Position numbers and translations under genes: made by a program
Assembly (NCBI GenBank): GCA_010365215.1
Contig: JAAFGT010000002.1
Span: 85,107 to 149,106 of the forward strand
Length of the DNA stretch: 64,000 bases
Source: Acidipila sp.
GTDB lineage: Bacteria; Acidobacteriota; Terriglobia; Acidiferrales; UBA7541
Direction: 5' to 3'
Shown: in pieces, positions 18,210 through 27,636 of the stretch
Layout: the number at the start of each line of letters is the position of its first letter
Numbering within the stretch: position 1 is the first letter of the stretch
The notes under the pieces: generated by a model
Databases searched by the model: none
What the model was told of the DNA's origin: nothing
What the model saw: only the letters and a program-made list of their open reading frames with translations

Positions 18210-19532
18210 ATGAATCATCGCATCTTGTTAGGACTTGCCTCGATCGTATTCGCCGCGCCTTCCATCGCTGCCCCGCAATCGAAAATCGCACCGGGTAGAA
18301 CTATCGTGCTCAAGGCCGCGCGAATATTCGACGGTAAGGGCGACCGCATCGCCACTCCTGGCGTCGTGGTCATCACCGACGGAAAGATCGCGGCGGTGGG
18401 CGCGGGCGCGGCAATCCCTGACGGCGCGGAAATCTTGGATCTCGGGGACGCCACGCTCCTTCCCGGCTTCATTGACGCGCACACGCACCAGAGCGGAGAA
18501 GCGACTGATGACTGGAACCAGGCCGCGCTCGATAGTCTTCGCAAATCTGTGGCAGAGCAGGCCCTCGATGCATCGGTCAACGTTCGAAAAACTTTAATGG
18601 CCGGATTCACCACGGTTCGCGACCTCGGCTCTGAGGATCAGATCGACGTCGCCCTGCGCAATGCCATTCGCGAAGGCAAGATTCCCGGACCGCGCATGCT
18701 GGTTTCTGTTCACGCCATCGGCGCAACCGGCGGCCATTGTGACAACGGGGGCTGGCGCCAGGGCCTTTTCCCGGAAACTTCGCCCGCGGAGGGCGTCATC
18801 AACGGCCCCGACCAGGCGCGCCGGGCCGTGCGCCTGGCCGTGAAATACGGTGCGGACGTAATCAAGACTTGCGCCACCGGCGGCGTGCTATCGCTCACCG
18901 ACGATGTGGATACGCCGCAACTTACCCAGGCCGAGCTCGACGCTCTGGTGGATGAAGCGCACGCCTTGCGGCGCAAAGCGGCCGCGCACGCCCACGGTGC
19001 CGAGGGCGCTAAACGAGCCATCCGCGCCGGAATTGATTCCATCGAACACGGCACTTTTCTTGATGACGAAGCGTTGGACATGATGAAAGCGCGCGGCGTC
19101 GTGCTCATCCCCACATTGATGGCCAGCGTAGGGCTTCAGGAAACGCTGGCCAGAAAAAATAATGTGCCTCCGGTGATCGCTGAGAAGGCGCGCAACGCCA
19201 TCGAGCACGTCCACGCCACAGTAAAAAAAGCCTTGGCTAAGGGCGTAAAGATCGGGTTCGGCACGGACGCCGCCGTCTATCCGCACGGGCGCAATGCCGA
19301 AGAGTTCAACCAGTTGGTGAGTCTGGGGATGAGGCCCGCCGACGCGCTTCGCACGATCGGCGCGGATGCCGAGCTGCTCGGCTGGCCCACGCGCATCGGC
19401 TCGCTCGAGGGCGGCAAGATCGCCGACATCGTCGCCGTTCCTGGGAACCCTCTGGAAGATATTCGCCTAACCGAGAAAGTTTTTTTTGTAATGAAGGAAG
19501 GCGCGGTCTTCCGCAACGACCGCGCGAAGTGA
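18210..19532 (+). CDS. Secreted amidohydrolase (imidazolonepropionase-like)
   Basis: A metal-dependent hydrolase of the amidohydrolase superfamily, 440 residues from the ATG at 18210, which has GAGGAAG upstream. Residues 1-20 form a signal peptide ending near SIAAPQ, so it acts outside the cytoplasm. Metal ligands are seen in IDAHTHQSG (HxH), a lysine in ADVIKTCATGG, histidines in AAAHAHGAEG and SIEHGTFLDD, and the aspartate in GFGTDAAVYPHG. Relatives include Xaa-Pro dipeptidases and cyclic imide or urea hydrolases; the substrate cannot be read. An upstream extension to 18135 lacks a ribosome-binding site. Confidence 0.92.
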   Translation: MNHRILLGLASIVFAAPSIAAPQSKIAPGRTIVLKAARIFDGKGDRIATPGVVVITDGKIAAVGAGAAIPDGAEILDLGDATLLPGFIDAHTHQSGEATDDWNQAALDSLRKSVAEQALDASVNVRKTLMAGFTTVRDLGSEDQIDVALRNAIREGKIPGPRMLVSVHAIGATGGHCDNGGWRQGLFPETSPAEGVINGPDQARRAVRLAVKYGADVIKTCATGGVLSLTDDVDTPQLTQAELDALVDEAHALRRKAAAHAHGAEGAKRAIRAGIDSIEHGTFLDDEALDMMKARGVVLIPTLMASVGLQETLARKNNVPPVIAEKARNAIEHVHATVKKALAKGVKIGFGTDAAVYPHGRNAEEFNQLVSLGMRPADALRTIGADAELLGWPTRIGSLEGGKIADIVAVPGNPLEDIRLTEKVFFVMKEGAVFRNDRAK

Positions 19533-19539
19533 AGCAGTC

Positions 19540-22500
19540 CTAATGCGCGGCCGCGGAGAGCTCTCGCGCCACTTCACCCACACGCCGCAAGTCCAGCTTC
19601 CCGGTGCCGAGATACGGCAGCGCATCCACATGGAAGAACTGCTGCGTGCGGGGGATCCACAAGTTGGGCAGTCCGGACTGCGGCAAGGCCTTCAGGACTT
19701 GCTGCAATTTCTCTTCCGGAAGCGTGTGCAGCACCACCAGTCGCTCGCCTTTTCTCTCGTCGGGGACGCCGGCGACGGCGAAAACGCGTCCCGTGGTTCC
19801 TGCTAATTCCTGCAAGCGCTCCTCAATTTTTCCGTGTGGCACCATCTCGCCGCCAATTTTACTGAAGCGGCTGAGCCGGTCGGTGATAGTAAGGAAGCCG
19901 TCTTCATCCTGCGAAGCAATGTCGCCGGTGACGTACCAGCCATCGCGCATCACCGCTGAGGTTTTTTCCGCGTTGCCCAGGTAGCCCTGCATCACGTTAG
20001 GCCCGCGAACCAGCAGCAGCCCTGGCTGGTTCATTCCCAACGGCGCAAAAGAGTCTGGATCGACCACGCGCACACTGACTCCCGGCAAGGGATGCCCGAT
20101 GCGCCCGCGCTTCTGGCCCACTTGGCGAAATCCCGCCGCGCGAAAATCTGGCGCATTTACCGCCACCACTGGCGAACATTCCGTTGCGCCATACCCTTCC
20201 AGCGGGCGGATGCCGAACGTGTCTTCGAACTCCTGGGCCACGTGCTCCGGCAGTTTTTCCGCGCCCACCAGTACGTAGGCCAGGCTGCCAAACTGCTCGG
20301 GCGCGGACCGGCGCAGGTAGGCCTGCAGAAAAGTCGGCGTGGAAACCAGGAAAGTAATTCTGTACTGTTCCACCAGAGCGCCGATCGCCCGCGCATCGAG
20401 CGGACTGGTGTGAAAAATTACGCCAACACCTTCAATCGCCGGCAACATCAGCGTGACCGTGAACCCAAAAGAATGAAAAAACGGCAGGATGCCCAGGATG
20501 CGATCTTTCTTGCCCAGGAAATATGTCTGGCCCAGCTGTTCGACGTTCGCGGCGACGTTCCCGTGACTGAGCATTACACCCTTGGGTTCGCCGGTGCTCC
20601 CGCTTGAAAAAATCACCGTAGCAAGATCATCCACCTGCACCCGATTTTTCTGACCCAACATGTGCAGCAGAACCCGCTGCGGTACGAACATGGCCATGGC
20701 GAAGGCCGCCAACTTTCGCACGAATCCAGGCTTGCCGACAATTTCATCGAGAAAGAGCGCTTTTGCTGGCACCTCAACCTTCACGCGCTCGAGCAACGCC
20801 TTCGCCGTAATCACCGTCTCCAGCTCGCACTGCCGCGCGCACGAGGCGAGCGCTTCATTGGATAGTGTGTAATTCAGATTCACCGGTACTTTGCCCAGCA
20901 GCAGCGCCGCGTGGTTTACCAGCGCACCGGGCGCCGACGGCGGCAGCATGATTCCCACCATTTTTTGCCCGTGCCACAGCGGACGCAACCGCTGCGCCAG
21001 CAGAACCGCGCGCGCGAGTGCCGCAATGAAAGAAATCTTATTTGTCTGCCCGTCGGCCATGGCGAATCGCCAGGGATGACGTCGCGCCGTGGTCACAATC
21101 GCGCGATCGAGGGTGGGCAGCGACCGGACGCGTTGCCGGCAGGCTTCCGTACTCAGCTCTTCTACCGCCGTGCGAACTTCAAACGCCGTGACCGTCGGGG
21201 CCATCGGCGAACCGAAGCTCACCGTAACCGGGTAAGGAATTCTTCGCGGCATCTTCCATAGAAATCGCCCGCCCTCGAAGCTGAAGATGCTGCCCCACAC
21301 GCCATCGAGCGCCACCGGTACGATGGGCGCGTCAACTCCCTTCATGATCCGCTCCAGGCCGCGCCGGAACGTCAACAGATGCCCCAGGCGCGTCATCTGT
21401 CCTTCCGCGAATATGCATACCACTTCGCCGCTGCTGATGGCCTGGCTTGCCTCGCGCAATGAGCGAATCATCTCCTTCGGCCGCAAAGTCGAGGAAATGG
21501 GGATCGCCCGTAGAATTTTTGCCAGCGGCTTTACCACGGGATGTTCATAAATGTCTTTGAACATCAGGAAGCGGATTGGCCGGTCGGTTGAGGCGATCAA
21601 CAGCAACGCATCCACCCAGGACATGTGGTTGGAGACGAACAGTGCGCCTCCCCGCTCAGGAATGTTGTCGCGACCCAGCAGGCGTATGCGGTAGATGGCG
21701 CGCGTGAACAGCCACAACACCAGCCGCACCAGCGAGTCAGGCATCAGCCACACCGTAAAAATCGTCGCCCCAAGCGTCATGAAGGCGCCGGCCAGAAAAG
21801 TCTGTGAGGCGGTCAAACGCAACACCGTGAGCAGAAGCCAGTACATCACCGCGGAAAAAGAGATGCCGATCCAGGAGATGACTCCGGCCGCGCCGATCAC
21901 CGCGCCACGACGGCTCTCCTCCGGCTGGTGCTGGATCAGCGCCTGCACCGGCACGGCGTAAAAACCGGCGAAAAACCCCATCACCCCCAGCCTCCACGCG
22001 AATTCCAGCGGCGTGAGTCCCGGCTGCGAGAGCAGTGCGGCGAAGACGGTCATGCCCAATGAACCGAGCGGGATCATCCCGTATTCAATTTTGTTTCCCG
22101 AAAGATAGCCCGCTGCCACGCTGCCGAGGCCGATGCCGATGGCCAGTGTGGCCTGCAGGTAGCTGGTTTGCGTTTCGGCCAGGTGCAGCACCTGTTTGGA
22201 GTAAAGAAGAATTACTGTCTGCAGCAGGGCGGCTAGAAAAAAAAGGTAGGAGTTGCCGAGTGTGGCCAGCCACAGCACGCGATCTTTGCGCATGTACTTC
22301 ACTTCGCCCAAAAAATCGGAAAAGAAGTTCCAACGGAAACGTTTTTGAGGGTTTCTCGCGGGAACGCGCGTGATTCCTAAGCTGGTGACCAGACCGACTG
22401 CCGTCACTCCCAGTAGAACCGTTCCCGACCACTGCTGCCGTCCGCGAAAGTGCTCCGCGAGAATCCCCGCACACATCGTCCCGGTGATGATCGCGAGGAA

Positions 22501-22974
22501 TGTGGTCAATTCGATGATGCCGTTGCCCCAGGAAAGACGCTTTTCCGGCAGCAGTTCCGGGAGCAGGCCATACTTCGACGCGGAAAATAATGCCGCCTGC
22601 GTGCTGATCAAGAAGATCGCCGCCAGCTTAAGCGGCAAACTGGAAAGACCGAGGCCCGCGAGCGCCAGCGTGAGCACTCCCACTTCCATCACTTTCAGCC
22701 CGATGGTCACCGTGCGTTTGCTGAAGCGGTCGGCCAGCCAGCCGCCGGCCATGGAGAAAAAAATAAACGGAACCGCGAAGAGCACCAGCACCAGCGGCAC
22801 CAGGCGGTTCTGTTGCGCCGAGGGGATGCCGGCGTTGAGGATCAGGAAAATGACCAGGAACTTCAGCGCGTTGTCGTTGAATGCGCCGGTGTACTGGGTG
22901 AAGATGAGCGCCCAGAATCCCCGCGTCGGAATGGCAGTCTGGTCGAGCGCGGTGGGATTTACGTCTGGCGTCAT
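19540..22974 (-). CDS. MFS transporter / PlsC acyltransferase / acyl-AMP ligase fusion (LplT-Aas-like)
   Basis: One 1144-residue protein joins three activities that in E. coli are LplT plus Aas, the lysophospholipid repair pair. Residues about 1-420 form an MFS flippase-like unit beginning FWALIFTQYTGAFNDNALKF. Residues about 430-620 are a PlsC acyltransferase with NHMSWVDALLL (HX4D) and FAEGQMTRLG. The rest is an AMP-forming ligase with IFSSGSTGEPKG, GYGATECSPV and TGDIASQDEDGFL. It should import lysophospholipids and re-acylate them. The second acyltransferase motif reads EGQ where EGT is usual. A TTG start at 23034 is possible; the ATG at 22974 fits the family better. Confidence 0.93.
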   Translation of the reverse strand: MTPDVNPTALDQTAIPTRGFWALIFTQYTGAFNDNALKFLVIFLILNAGIPSAQQNRLVPLVLVLFAVPFIFFSMAGGWLADRFSKRTVTIGLKVMEVGVLTLALAGLGLSSLPLKLAAIFLISTQAALFSASKYGLLPELLPEKRLSWGNGIIELTTFLAIITGTMCAGILAEHFRGRQQWSGTVLLGVTAVGLVTSLGITRVPARNPQKRFRWNFFSDFLGEVKYMRKDRVLWLATLGNSYLFFLAALLQTVILLYSKQVLHLAETQTSYLQATLAIGIGLGSVAAGYLSGNKIEYGMIPLGSLGMTVFAALLSQPGLTPLEFAWRLGVMGFFAGFYAVPVQALIQHQPEESRRGAVIGAAGVISWIGISFSAVMYWLLLTVLRLTASQTFLAGAFMTLGATIFTVWLMPDSLVRLVLWLFTRAIYRIRLLGRDNIPERGGALFVSNHMSWVDALLLIASTDRPIRFLMFKDIYEHPVVKPLAKILRAIPISSTLRPKEMIRSLREASQAISSGEVVCIFAEGQMTRLGHLLTFRRGLERIMKGVDAPIVPVALDGVWGSIFSFEGGRFLWKMPRRIPYPVTVSFGSPMAPTVTAFEVRTAVEELSTEACRQRVRSLPTLDRAIVTTARRHPWRFAMADGQTNKISFIAALARAVLLAQRLRPLWHGQKMVGIMLPPSAPGALVNHAALLLGKVPVNLNYTLSNEALASCARQCELETVITAKALLERVKVEVPAKALFLDEIVGKPGFVRKLAAFAMAMFVPQRVLLHMLGQKNRVQVDDLATVIFSSGSTGEPKGVMLSHGNVAANVEQLGQTYFLGKKDRILGILPFFHSFGFTVTLMLPAIEGVGVIFHTSPLDARAIGALVEQYRITFLVSTPTFLQAYLRRSAPEQFGSLAYVLVGAEKLPEHVAQEFEDTFGIRPLEGYGATECSPVVAVNAPDFRAAGFRQVGQKRGRIGHPLPGVSVRVVDPDSFAPLGMNQPGLLLVRGPNVMQGYLGNAEKTSAVMRDGWYVTGDIASQDEDGFLTITDRLSRFSKIGGEMVPHGKIEERLQELAGTTGRVFAVAGVPDERKGERLVVLHTLPEEKLQQVLKALPQSGLPNLWIPRTQQFFHVDALPYLGTGKLDLRRVGEVARELSAAAH

Positions 22975-23174
22975 GGCGTTAGCAGGTTCGAGGTGCTCCG
23001 GCGCGGTGGCTCGCGCACGGCAATTAGCCAACAATCGGCGTGATGGTACCTGAGCGGAACCCTGGCCGCAACGCCGCCGGTCTCGAGCGAGCTGCTCATT
23101 AGTAAGACTGAAAGTGGAGCCACGACGGGCGGCGCTACGCCGTCATTCCGGTTTGAGGTGGGAGCGACGACGCG

Positions 23175-23975
23175 CTACGCGGAACGAGGTTCACTGAGGG
23201 AATGCGAGGTGTAGCCTAGCTGCGCGGAAATCTTTCGAGCAGCATCCTTCACGGCATCGGTGATTTTTGGCAGCGTCTCCGCATTGACCATGGCCACGGT
23301 GCCGCTCACGCTCACCGCGGCCTCCACCTGGCCCATGGCGTTGAACACCGGCACAGCGATGCACCGCACTCCGACGCTATTTTCTTCGTCGTCTAATCCG
23401 TAGCCCTCGGTTCTTACGCGCTCGAGTTCCTGAATATATTTCCCCGCAACGGTAATGGTTTTGGGCGTCCGCTTCTTCATTCCGTGCTCACCCAGAATTT
23501 TCTCCACGTCTTCTTTCGGTAGCCAGGCAACCAACACTTTTCCGATGCTCGTCGAATGCACGTACATGCGCCGTCCCACCCAGGTATTCATCTTGATGAA
23601 GCCCGGCGCCTCGGTGCGCTCGATATAAACCGCTTCGCCGTTCTCGAGAATGGCCAGGTGCGCGGTCAAATGCACACGTTGCACCAGCGCGTTGAGCACG
23701 GGCCGCGCCAGTTCCCTGAGATCCAATCCCTTCAGCACCCCATGGCTAAGGTCCAGCACCTTCAGCCCCATGCGGTACTTGCCACCTTCCGTCTCGCGGC
23801 GCAGGTATCCGCACCGCTGCAAACAATGAAGGATGTAGCTCGCCGTGCTCTTCGGTATGCCCAGTTCGCGGCTGATTTCCGAATTGGTCAGCCCGTCGGC
23901 GCCTTTAGCAACGGCCTCAAGAATTCCCAGTGCCCGTTCGACGGCCGTGGCGGGACTCTCTTTCTGGGTCGACAT
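23175..23975 (-). CDS. IclR-family transcriptional regulator
   Basis: A 266-residue regulator with a winged helix-turn-helix at about residues 10-75 (LTNSEISRELGIPKSTASYILH) and the IclR ligand-binding domain after it (LDLRELARPVLNALVQRV, VRTEGYGLDDEENSVGVRCIA, AAVSVSGT). It is divergently placed to malate synthase and isocitrate lyase, whose E. coli counterparts are repressed by IclR, so control of the glyoxylate bypass and of its own promoter is the natural inference. TATAAT lies on the minus strand at 23985-23990, which would give a nearly leaderless transcript. Confidence 0.93.
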   Translation of the reverse strand: MSTQKESPATAVERALGILEAVAKGADGLTNSEISRELGIPKSTASYILHCLQRCGYLRRETEGGKYRMGLKVLDLSHGVLKGLDLRELARPVLNALVQRVHLTAHLAILENGEAVYIERTEAPGFIKMNTWVGRRMYVHSTSIGKVLVAWLPKEDVEKILGEHGMKKRTPKTITVAGKYIQELERVRTEGYGLDDEENSVGVRCIAVPVFNAMGQVEAAVSVSGTVAMVNAETLPKITDAVKDAARKISAQLGYTSHSLSEPRSA

Positions 23976-24024
23976 TTGATTCCCATTATAGCCGCGCCCG
24001 GCAGAAAGGGGGTCAAAAGCGGGG

Positions 24025-24039
24025 AAATGAGCTTCATTT
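24025..24039. promoter_or_regulatory. Palindrome, candidate IclR operator (proximal to iclR-type gene)
   Basis: AAATGA-GCT-TCATTT is a perfect 6-bp inverted repeat with a 3-bp centre. It lies about 50 bp upstream of the regulator start and 26 bp before the aceB -35 box. E. coli IclR recognises a site built on GGAAATnATTTCC, to which this has a loose likeness. Confidence 0.4.
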
Positions 24040-24064
24040 TGTGTTCAATCCTTTGCACAGGCGG

Positions 24065-24093
24065 TTGACATATGGGAAGCTAAATCATAGATT
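24065..24093 (+). promoter_or_regulatory. Promoter of aceB-aceA
   Basis: A consensus TTGACA at 24065-24070 is followed after 17 bp by TAGATT at 24088-24093. Transcription would start near 24100, inside the downstream palindrome, which is a good layout for repression. Confidence 0.55.
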
Positions 24094-24094
24094 G

Positions 24095-24120
24095 TGAACG
24101 ACTGTTCAGCATGTTGAACA
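24095..24120. promoter_or_regulatory. Overlapping dyads, candidate repressor operator of aceBA
   Basis: TGTTCA (24103-24108) and TGAACA (24115-24120) form a perfect inverted repeat around a 6-bp centre. A third half-site, TGAAC at 24095-24099, forms a second dyad with GTTCA at 24104-24108. The sites cover the expected transcription start. IclR-family proteins often bind several such half-sites; binding here is inferred. Confidence 0.45.
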
Positions 24121-24215
24121 GGCCAGAGAATTGCTCTAGTAACGAGGCGGCCCGCATGGCCCGTCCGTATTTCGATGCAGGGCGCCGGCGGAGATGAGCT
24201 GCAACAGTCGGAAAA

Positions 24216-25823
24216 ATGCCTATACCTTTCACTTCCGCTAGCACCGAGGAAAATTGCATCAGCGAGATTAACCGCCCGCCCGAGGGCTTCGATCCTCATC
24301 GCGACCTGCCCGCCGGCTTACTCGAATTCCTGCTGCCGCTGCACAGCACATTCACTCCGCGGCAGAAAAAGCTGGTAGCGATGCGCGAGGCGAAGCTCTC
24401 CGCGGCACACGCTGGTGAATTACCTGCCTATCTCGGCCCTTCCGACGCCACGGTGGCACCGTGGAAAATCGCGCTTCCCGAGTGGTGCCTCGACCAGCGT
24501 AACCAGATGACCGGTCCAGCGGACGACGCCGAACTGTGCGTAAAGATGATCAATTCCAGCGCGCCGGGCGTGATGCTCGACCTCGAAGACTCCACCGCTA
24601 ATTTCTGGCCGAACCTCGAGCGCGGCGTGAGCAATATTCTGGCAGCGCTTCGCGGCACGCTCACCTACGACGATCGAAAGCGCCAACGCACCGTTGGCCT
24701 GCAACCCGGCAAAACAGTAATTTTGCTTCGCCCGCGCGGGCTACACCTGCACCAGGCAGGCCTTGTCGAAGGTGAACTGCTCGCCGCTTCGCTCTTCGAT
24801 GTCGCACGCATCGCGTTTCACGTGAACCCGCAAGAGCTAAAAAATCCACTCACGTTCTACATTCCGAAATCGGAATCGGCCGACGAAGCGTTATGGTGGC
24901 GCGATCTGTTTCAGGCCATCGCGCGATCCAAAAATTGGCCGCACGACTACATCAAATGCATGGCGCTGGTGGAATCTCATCCACTGGCATTTGAAATGGA
25001 AGAGTTCGCCTATCACTTGCGCGAACATATCCTGGGTCTGAACCTCGGCCGCTGGGACTACATGGCCAGCCTGATCCATTTCAACCTGAATGATTCCCAC
25101 TGGGTGCTGCCCGACCGCAACACCATTCCGTACAACGTGCCGTTTTTTCAGAATCTACGCGAACGCATTCCGGAAATCTGCCACAAGCACGGCCTGCTGG
25201 CTATCGGCGGAATGACCGCGCTTTTTCCCAGCCGCCAGGACGATGATCTGAACACTCGTGCTCTCTCCGTGCTCGCCGCCGACAAAAAAAATGAAGCGAT
25301 GAGCCTGATGGACGGCGCATGGACCGGCCATCCCGACCAGAATGAAGTTGCCGTCGCGCAGTTTCCGTTTCCCAATCAGCTCGCACGCAGCCCGGCAAAT
25401 CCCCCGGCCCATCCCGACCTGCGCCCGGCGCCCGAAGGCGTGGGGACGCGCACCCTGGCGGGAACGCGCGCCGCCGTGCGCACGGTCATCCGCTATCGCA
25501 ATGGCGTATTGAACGGAAAGGGCGCCAGCCTGCTCGATGGCTATATGGAAGATCTGGCCACCGACAGGATCTATCGTTTGATGATCGCGCAGCGAATGCT
25601 CCATAGGGACAAAGTGGAAATCACTGGCGACGACGGCCAAGCCCTTCCTTCGAACGCGCATTCCTCGGAGATGATCACGCGCCTTTTCGACGAAGAGCTG
25701 CGGAGAATTCTGGGCGAGCTCGCCGCCGGCAAGCTGAAAGACGCCGGCACAGAGGAAACTTTTGGCGCCGCGCGCCGCAGAAGCGAAGACATGATCACGC
25801 ACGGAGAATTTAATCCGCAGTAG
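24216..25823 (+). CDS. aceB: Malate synthase A
   Basis: Condenses glyoxylate with acetyl-CoA to give malate, the second step of the glyoxylate bypass. The 535 residues match the A-type length. Key regions are [12 protein letters not shown], the arginine in [11 protein letters not shown], the acidic [15 protein letters not shown] and the catalytic aspartate in [13 protein letters not shown]. It is followed after 56 bp by isocitrate lyase and is preceded by the promoter and operator candidates described here. There is no aceK (isocitrate dehydrogenase kinase) in the unit. The N-terminus before [11 protein letters not shown] may be shorter than called. Confidence 0.97.
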   Translation: MPIPFTSASTEENCISEINRPPEGFDPHRDLPAGLLEFLLPLHSTFTPRQKKLVAMREAKLSAAHAGELPAYLGPSDATVAPWKIALPEWCLDQRNQMTGPADDAELCVKMINSSAPGVMLDLEDSTANFWPNLERGVSNILAALRGTLTYDDRKRQRTVGLQPGKTVILLRPRGLHLHQAGLVEGELLAASLFDVARIAFHVNPQELKNPLTFYIPKSESADEALWWRDLFQAIARSKNWPHDYIKCMALVESHPLAFEMEEFAYHLREHILGLNLGRWDYMASLIHFNLNDSHWVLPDRNTIPYNVPFFQNLRERIPEICHKHGLLAIGGMTALFPSRQDDDLNTRALSVLAADKKNEAMSLMDGAWTGHPDQNEVAVAQFPFPNQLARSPANPPAHPDLRPAPEGVGTRTLAGTRAAVRTVIRYRNGVLNGKGASLLDGYMEDLATDRIYRLMIAQRMLHRDKVEITGDDGQALPSNAHSSEMITRLFDEELRRILGELAAGKLKDAGTEETFGAARRRSEDMITHGEFNPQ

Positions 25824-25879
25824 TCGGTTACGGAAGTACAAATTCTGAAATCGGCTCGGCCATTTACACGGAGGATGAG

Positions 25880-27244
25880 ATGAACCACCCCATGCACAAC
25901 GGTTTCAGCCCGCGGCCCGCCGCGGAGCTTGCCAACGGCTGGAAGCTCGACAAACGCTGGGAGGGCATCACGCGTCCCTACAGCGAAGCCGACGTTGCGC
26001 GACTGCGCGGCACGCTGCACGTGGAGCACACGCTGGCTCGCGCCGGCGCCGTGCGCCTGTGGAACCTGCTGCATACCCGGCCTTACGTGAACGCTCTGGG
26101 CGCCATGACCGGCAATCAGGCTGTGGCCCAGGTGGCCGCGGGTCTGGAAGCCGTCTATGTGAGCGGCTGGCAAGTGGCTGCGGACGCTAACACCGCGGGT
26201 GAGATGTACCCGGACCTGAGCCTCTATCCCGCGAACAGCGTTCCGCAAGTGGTGCGCACCATGAATCGCTCGCTGCAGCGCGCCGACCAGATCCATCATG
26301 CCGAAGGGAAAAACGGCATCAATTGGTTTGTGCCCATGGTGGCGGACGCCGAAGCCGGCTTTGGCGGCACGCTCAACGCGTTTGAATTGATGAAGGGAAT
26401 GATCGAAGCCGGGGCCTCCGGCGTGCATTTCGAAGACCAGCTCTCTTCCGCGAAAAAGTGCGGGCACATGGGCGGCAAGGTGCTGGTGCCCACCGAGGAG
26501 TTCATCCAGAAGCTGGTAGCGGCGCGACTGGCCGCCGACGTTCTGGATGTTCCTACGGTGATCATCGCGCGTACCGACGCGGACAGTTCGCGGCTGATTC
26601 GCAGCGACGTGGATTCCCGCGATCGCGAATTTCTGACCGGCGAGCGCACGCCCGACGGCTTCTTCGGGTATCGCGGCGGGCTCGATGCCGCCATCAGCCG
26701 CGCCATTTCCTACGCGCCTTACGCGGACTTGATCTGGTGCGAAACTTCCACGCCTGATCTGGACGACGCGCGCAAATTCGCCGACGCCGTGCATGCCAAA
26801 TTCCCCGGCAAGATGCTGGCCTACAACTGCTCGCCGTCATTCAACTGGAAGAAGCATCTGGACGACGCGACCATCGCCAAGTTCCAGCGCGAGCTGGGGG
26901 CGATGGGATACAAATTCCAGTTCATCACCCTGGCCGGGTTCCACTCGCTCAACCTGAGCATGTTCGAGCTGGCGCGGGGCTATCGCGAGAGCGGCATGTC
27001 CGCCTATTCCCAGCTTCAGCAGGTGGAGTTTGCGCGCGAGAAGGATTCCGGCTACCAGGCGGTGAAGCACCAGCGCTACGTGGGCGCGGGATACTTCGAC
27101 GACGTTGCCCAGGTAATCGCCGGGCGAGAGCTTAGTACTACGGCGCTCAAAGGCTCGACCGAGGAAGCGCAGTTTGAGCCGGCCGCAGTCTCGCCGCACG
27201 CCGCGAAACCGGCGCAGCGCACCCCGGCACCTGCTGGCGACTGA
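25880..27244 (+). CDS. aceA: Isocitrate lyase
   Basis: Splits isocitrate into glyoxylate and succinate, allowing growth on acetate or fatty acids. The catalytic loop reads KKCGHMGGK, and the substrate-binding regions [24 protein letters not shown] and [11 protein letters not shown] are intact; 454 residues, slightly longer than E. coli because of a Pro/Ala-rich tail ([18 protein letters not shown]). A strong GGAGGATGAG precedes the ATG. Second gene of the aceBA unit, ending before a strong terminator hairpin. Confidence 0.98.
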   Translation: MNHPMHNGFSPRPAAELANGWKLDKRWEGITRPYSEADVARLRGTLHVEHTLARAGAVRLWNLLHTRPYVNALGAMTGNQAVAQVAAGLEAVYVSGWQVAADANTAGEMYPDLSLYPANSVPQVVRTMNRSLQRADQIHHAEGKNGINWFVPMVADAEAGFGGTLNAFELMKGMIEAGASGVHFEDQLSSAKKCGHMGGKVLVPTEEFIQKLVAARLAADVLDVPTVIIARTDADSSRLIRSDVDSRDREFLTGERTPDGFFGYRGGLDAAISRAISYAPYADLIWCETSTPDLDDARKFADAVHAKFPGKMLAYNCSPSFNWKKHLDDATIAKFQRELGAMGYKFQFITLAGFHSLNLSMFELARGYRESGMSAYSQLQQVEFAREKDSGYQAVKHQRYVGAGYFDDVAQVIAGRELSTTALKGSTEEAQFEPAAVSPHAAKPAQRTPAPAGD

Positions 27245-27278
27245 GTGGTTTCCACTGGATGTCTTCATCTTCAATCCT

Positions 27279-27321
27279 GCCCCTGCGGCGCTGTTGCGAG
27301 CGCTGCGGGGGCGTCTTGTTT
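27279..27321 (+). terminator. Rho-independent terminator after aceA
   Basis: A 14-bp stem (27279-27292 with 27299-27312, two G-T wobbles) closes a six-base loop and is followed by GTCTTGTTT. It starts 35 bp after the aceA stop. Confidence 0.75.
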
Positions 27322-27498
27322 CCGCGTACTGTGCACAGGCGTTGGGCGCGTTACCCCCTCCCCCCGGTGTTTTTTCGTAGAGTGGAAGACAAAGGACTTA
27401 TGAAGTACCGGATTTGTAAGAGTGAGATTTAAAGGACTTAGAGGCGGAAAGTTCGTAAGCATGCATTCTACAGGGTTTGAAGGGAAACGGCGGGAGGA

Positions 27499-27540
27499 CA
27501 GGAGGATCGAGGTCGCTACGGCCATCTTTCTATCCTCCTG
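27499..27540. repeat. Inverted repeat CAGGAGGAT / ATCCTCCTG
   Basis: CAGGAGGAT at 27499-27507 and ATCCTCCTG at 27532-27540 pair perfectly around a 24-nt loop. It lies downstream of the convergent TPR gene and could act in transcript ending, but no U tract follows on either strand. Confidence 0.4.
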
Positions 27541-27636
27541 AGTAACTATACCATTAATATACTAGGATGTCAAGGCCATTCGAAGAATTTAGAAGCGGAA
27601 TCAAATTAAGAAGCCAGGTGGGAGCTGGACGAGGGT

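Larger units (their letters stand above)
27245..27636. other. Intergenic region after aceA, start of the low-GC accessory stretch
   Basis: 392 bp without a gene. It holds the aceA terminator, then AT-richer sequence with a 9-bp perfect inverted repeat (27499-27540) and the sequence ACCATTAATATACTAGG, which looks promoter-like but leads to no gene on the plus strand. No recombinase gene or att-like duplication was seen. Confidence 0.45.

Noticed and set aside
25571..26794. 407-codon minus-strand frame over aceB-aceA
   Set aside because: Antisense to two complete metabolic enzymes; no domain.
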